Shown here: positions 61,250 through 64,000 of the stretch, in pieces
Layout of the letters: every line of letters starts with the position of its first letter
Numbering within the stretch: position 1 is the stretch's first letter
The notes under the pieces: generated by a model
Told to the model about the DNA's origin: nothing
Seen by the model: the letters and a program-made list of their open reading frames with translations, nothing else
Databases searched by the model: none
Made by a program: the position numbers and the translations under genes
Assembly: GCA_035307385.1 (NCBI GenBank)
Contig: DATGID010000079.1
Location: 186,001 to 250,000, forward strand
Reading direction: 5' to 3'
Source of the DNA: DATBHW01 sp035307385
GTDB lineage: Bacteria; Chloroflexota; Ktedonobacteria; Ktedonobacterales; DATBGS01
DNA length: 64,000 nucleotides

Positions 61250-61723
61250 TCAGACTGAAACTGGCTGAGATGCTTGCTGGTATTGCTCAAGCAGAGTCTG
61301 TACGCGCTCGTGCCAGACCTGATATGGGCGTGCCTTCGCTAACGCAGTCGGAAGGGCCAGCCCTGGCCGACTATACAAGAGTACTCCATCTCGTGCAATG
61401 TTTCGCAGAAGCGCGGAAGGAAGATCACTTCCGGCCAGGTCTGTCACATACGGAGCGAACGACCATTCATCACCAGCGCTGGTCGCCTCAAGGATGAGAG
61501 CAAATCCGCATCGTTCATCCTCTTCTTTATTGAACCTCTGTGGATTCTGGCAAAGAATCAAGACATCGGCATCACTGCTGGAACGCGGAGTCAGGCGCGC
61601 CGTGGACCCGTAGAGAATCAGCGCCCCAATGTTCGTATCTTGTGGCGCGAGCGCTACCAGCCGCCTGATTTGCTCAAGCAACGCAGGAAACCCGCGCAGA
61701 TAGAGTTGTGCCTTGCGGGACAT
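61250..61723 (-). CDS. MNT-type nucleotidyltransferase
   Basis: A 157-residue minimal nucleotidyltransferase. GALILYGSTARLTPRSSSDADVLIL carries the GS-x-A... and DAD (metal-binding) motifs. These proteins are antitoxins in HEPN-MNT pairs, adenylylating or otherwise neutralising the HEPN RNase, or act independently. ATG 61723 is preceded by GGAGGG and is 10 bases after the HEPN frame, as expected for such pairs. It is placed between hyuA and hyuB and looks like an insertion. Confidence 0.8.
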   Translation of the reverse strand: MSRKAQLYLRGFPALLEQIRRLVALAPQDTNIGALILYGSTARLTPRSSSDADVLILCQNPQRFNKEEDERCGFALILEATSAGDEWSFAPYVTDLAGSDLPSALLRNIARDGVLLYSRPGLALPTALAKARPYQVWHERVQTLLEQYQQASQPVSV

Positions 61724-61733
61724 TGGCCCTCCT

Positions 61734-62093
61734 TCACGGGTGTAAGCTCAGCGCCCATGCTCGAATCGCCGCCAGATAATCGCGCGCATCGAGCGCTTCT
61801 TGCTCGGATGTTTCGCCCCCATACAACGCCTTGGACCGAAGCTGCTCTAACTTCCCCCAGGCAGCCTGGACAGCAGATGGAGCGCTCACCTGCTTTAACC
61901 TGCTGGGATGCTTGCTATGAGCGTGTCCATAGCTTTGAGGGTCCACACCCTGCTATTCAAGACCGGCACACACCAGATGATGTGCCGCTGCATGGCAGAG
62001 GTTGATGATAGCCTCACTGAAGCTGGCCGCGTCAAATACCGCCTGCTGCCCTTCAAGTCGATCAGCCTTGCCGTAATGGTCGAGCGCCTTCAC
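61734..62093 (-). pseudogene. HEPN-domain gene with an in-frame amber codon
   Basis: GTG 62093 (GGAGGG four bases upstream) starts a 120-codon frame. Codons 1-46 read to LCHAAAHHLVCAGLE; then TAG (61955-61953) and 72 further codons in the same frame, QGVDPQSYGHAHSKHPSRLK and so on to AWALSLHP. The CHAAAHHLVCAGLE segment followed by a downstream YGH resembles HEPN helices. A CAG to TAG change would explain the stop. Reinitiation or amber suppression are unproven; as written the gene is truncated. It pairs with the MNT gene. Two disrupted genes in the window, this and tnpB, both have TAG. Confidence 0.6.
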
Positions 62094-62130
62094 ATCTCCC
62101 TCCACAGAGTATAACTCATTTTATGCTCAT

Positions 62131-64000
62131 TTATTTTTCTGTGCGGCGCTCCAGCACCAGGTTGGTCTGGCGGTCGACGCTGGCCTGCCAGCCGGAGGGC
62201 AGCAGCGTGGTCGTGTCGTACTGCTCGATGATGGCCGGGCCGCTGACCACGTTGCCGGGCAAAAGGCGCTCGCGCTGATAGATCGGCGTGGGCTGGAACG
62301 CGCCTGCATCCTCGAAAAAGACGGGCCGCGTGTCGACCTGGGCGTCTGCTGCTGGCTGGCTGGGGCCAGGCGCGTGCTCCAGCAGCGTGGGCGCGTGCAG
62401 CGGCGCAATCGCCTCGAGCCGCGCCGTCACCAGTTCGATCTCCATCTCGCGCGCCGCGTAGCCATAGGTCTGCTCGTGCAGCGCGTGAAATGCCTCCTGC
62501 ACCTGCGCCAGCCCCGCTTCGTCGATCAAGGACGGGGCTGGCAGCGTCAGATCGAAGGACTGGCCCATATAGCGCATCTCCAGCGTGCGGCGAAAGCCGA
62601 TCTGCCCAGTTTGTGTTTGTTCCCCCGCCAGCGCCTGCTGCCCCTGCGCCTCAAGCGCCTGGAAGTTATCCTCCAACTGCTCAGGCGCGCAGGCGAAGGG
62701 GGACGCGAGGATGGAGCGCAGTTCGCTGTGCGTGTGTTCGGCGACGAGCAAGCCCCAGGCGGAAAAGAGGCCAGGATGCGGCGGAATAATCATGCGTGGG
62801 ATGGCTAGCTCGTCGGCCAGGGCGCAGGCGTGCAGCGGGCCGGAGCCGCCGAAGGCCACCAGCGTGAACTGCCGGGGGTCGTGTCCGCGTTCCAGCGAGA
62901 CGATGCGCAGCACCTTCGCCATATCGGCGTTGATGAGGCGAACGATGCCAGCCGCCAGCCGCACGCTGTCGAATCCGGGCAGGCGTTCAGCCATGCGCGC
63001 CAGCGCGGCCTCGGCCAGTTCCCTCTTGAGGGCGACGGCTCCGCCCGCCAGCGTGCCAGGGTTCAGCCGACCAAGCAGCAGATTGGCGTCGGTGATCGTC
63101 GGCTCAGCATTGCCTTTGCCATAGCAAGCCGGGCCAGGGTCAGCGCCCGCGCTTTGCGGGCCGACGCGCACCGCGCCCGCGCTGTCAAGCCAGGCGATGG
63201 TGCCGCCGCCCGCGCTGACTTCAGCCAGGTCGATGAAGGGAAAGCGCACCGGATAGCCGCTGCCGCGCACCGCGCGCCCGCTGTGGGTGCGCCCTGCCGC
63301 CTCGAACTCGCCGACGACCTGCGGCGTGCCATCCAGCACGATGCCTGCCTTGGCAGTGGTGCCGCCCATATCGAAGCTGAGCAGCCTCTTGATGCCCAGC
63401 AGGCGGCCAAGGTGCGCCGCCGCGATGACCCCGCTGGCTGGACCGGATTCGATAATCGTCGCGGGCCGCGCCATGACCTGCGCCGCGCTGGAAACGCCGC
63501 CATTGGACTGCATGATGAAGAGTTCCGAGCGCTGCATCTCCTTTGCCGCTTGCAGGCGTTGCAGATAGGCGCGCACGATGGGCGCGAGCAAGGCGTTGAT
63601 GACGGTGGTGCTGCTGCGCTCGTACTCGCGCTCCTCCGGGTCCACGTCAGAGGAGATAGTGACCGCAAGATCAGGCACCTCTTCCAGCAAGACCTGGCGG
63701 GCGCGCTGCTCGTGCGCGGCGTTCTGGTAGGCGTGCAGGAAGCAGATGGCGACGTGCTGAATGCCGCGTCGCTGAGCTTCCTGGGCAATCTGGCGCAGCC
63801 CCGCTTCGTCGAGCGGTTCGACCTCCGCGCCGCTGGCGTCCAGGCGCTCGCGCACGCCAAAGCGATCAGCCCGCTTGACCAGGGGCGCAGGACGCTGCAC
63901 AAAGAGGTTGTAGACTTCGGCGCGGCCCTGGCGTCCAATCTCCAGCACGTCGCGGAAGCCCGCCGTGGTGACGAGCGCCAGCCGGGGCAGTTCCAGATGC
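62131..64000 (-). CDS. hyuA: N-methylhydantoinase A / oxoprolinase subunit A (5' end beyond window)
   Basis: At least 623 residues are in the window; the N-terminal part is missing and the frame runs off the right edge. The right-most residues read LALVTTAGFRDVLEIGRQGR, a signature of the family's N-terminal region. Then come ISSDVDPEEREYERSSTTVINALLAPI, LSFDMGGTTAKAGIV (actin-like ATP motif), SAGGGTIAWLDSAGAVRVGPQSAG, DANLLLGRLNPG and FGGSGPLHACALADEL. It forms the ATP-binding half of the enzyme with hyuB. The gene is followed by the HEPN and MNT genes. Confidence 0.93.
   Translation of the reverse strand, partial: HLELPRLALVTTAGFRDVLEIGRQGRAEVYNLFVQRPAPLVKRADRFGVRERLDASGAEVEPLDEAGLRQIAQEAQRRGIQHVAICFLHAYQNAAHEQRARQVLLEEVPDLAVTISSDVDPEEREYERSSTTVINALLAPIVRAYLQRLQAAKEMQRSELFIMQSNGGVSSAAQVMARPATIIESGPASGVIAAAHLGRLLGIKRLLSFDMGGTTAKAGIVLDGTPQVVGEFEAAGRTHSGRAVRGSGYPVRFPFIDLAEVSAGGGTIAWLDSAGAVRVGPQSAGADPGPACYGKGNAEPTITDANLLLGRLNPGTLAGGAVALKRELAEAALARMAERLPGFDSVRLAAGIVRLINADMAKVLRIVSLERGHDPRQFTLVAFGGSGPLHACALADELAIPRMIIPPHPGLFSAWGLLVAEHTHSELRSILASPFACAPEQLEDNFQALEAQGQQALAGEQTQTGQIGFRRTLEMRYMGQSFDLTLPAPSLIDEAGLAQVQEAFHALHEQTYGYAAREMEIELVTARLEAIAPLHAPTLLEHAPGPSQPAADAQVDTRPVFFEDAGAFQPTPIYQRERLLPGNVVSGPAIIEQYDTTTLLPSGWQASVDRQTNLVLERRTEK

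Noticed and set aside
59890..61497. 535-codon forward frame opposite hyuB and the nucleotidyltransferase
   Set aside because: hyuB motifs are clear on the reverse strand; the forward frame crosses two reverse genes and has no recognisable domain.
61734..61946. Separate 70-codon gene from the internal start after the HEPN TAG
   Set aside because: The frame is the same as the upstream HEPN part, no Shine-Dalgarno precedes the internal start, and the residues join naturally across one codon; treated as one broken gene.

Overview
This window looks like the chromosome of a mesophilic, GC-rich (roughly 58-60 %) bacterium, most likely a member of Chloroflexota close to Ktedonobacteria. The placement is inference from gene content: a sigma-54 gene, a DUF2203 protein, KGG-repeat stress protein, Asp23/FakA genes as in Firmicutes-like cells, NlpC/P60 proteins, many ABC solute-binding lipoproteins, and frequent GTG/TTG starts with strong Shine-Dalgarno sequences. 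No marker such as 16S rRNA is present. No CRISPR array, prophage or rRNA operon was seen. One tRNA gene (Pro, anticodon CGG) is present.

Layout. 1-2.9 kb: start of folD (reverse), a KGG-repeat stress protein, then rpoN preceded by a textbook sigma-54 promoter and followed by a strong terminator. 2.9-12.1 kb: a mostly forward block of housekeeping genes (Ca2+/H+ exchanger, NlpC/P60 hydrolase, gamma-carbonic anhydrase, fmt-rlmN, Asp23-fakA-DegV, DUF2203) with cdd and rpmB reversed. 12.2-20.6 kb: reverse genes for proline dehydrogenase, a TPR membrane protein, a CtpA-like S41 protein lacking its Lys and Gln catalytic residues, a peptide ABC solute-binding lipoprotein and a pair of unknown genes. 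20.8-28.1 kb: HAD phosphatase, a 737-residue TPR protein, tRNA-Pro, an HNH nuclease, a GH57 protein, trmD and a 7Fe ferredoxin. 28.2-31.5 kb: a polar amino-acid ABC transporter. 31.6-38.5 kb: the NAD de novo operon nadB-nadC-nadA with a promoter flanked by two copies of one operator motif, a PHP phosphoesterase and rny. 38.6-39.9 kb: an IS200/IS605-type element whose tnpB has an in-frame amber codon. 40-52 kb: apt, a luciferase-like monooxygenase/hydrolase/flavin reductase operon, haloalkane dehalogenase, purine nucleoside phosphorylase, an XRE-agmatinase-GGQ factor operon, and a forward catabolic set (deacetylase, M20 peptidase, enoyl-CoA hydratase, LLM oxidoreductase). 52.1-56.4 kb: a compact operon of three different amidoligases and an esterase. 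56.6-64 kb: AraC regulator, DHFR-like reductase, an L7/L12-like small protein, a DMT exporter, and hyuB/hyuA separated by a HEPN-nucleotidyltransferase pair.

The best candidate for an undescribed system is the esterase / ATP-grasp / circularly permuted ATP-grasp / GCS2 operon at 52.1-56.4 kb. All three ligases keep their ATP- and metal-binding motifs, so it probably makes a peptide-like or gamma-glutamyl metabolite. Other points worth attention are the zinc-ribbon insertion in RpoN and the sigma-54 promoter in front of its own gene, the double operator over the nad promoter, the altered CtpA active site, a large nested inverted repeat at 25.1 kb and the interrupted HEPN gene inside the hydantoinase operon.
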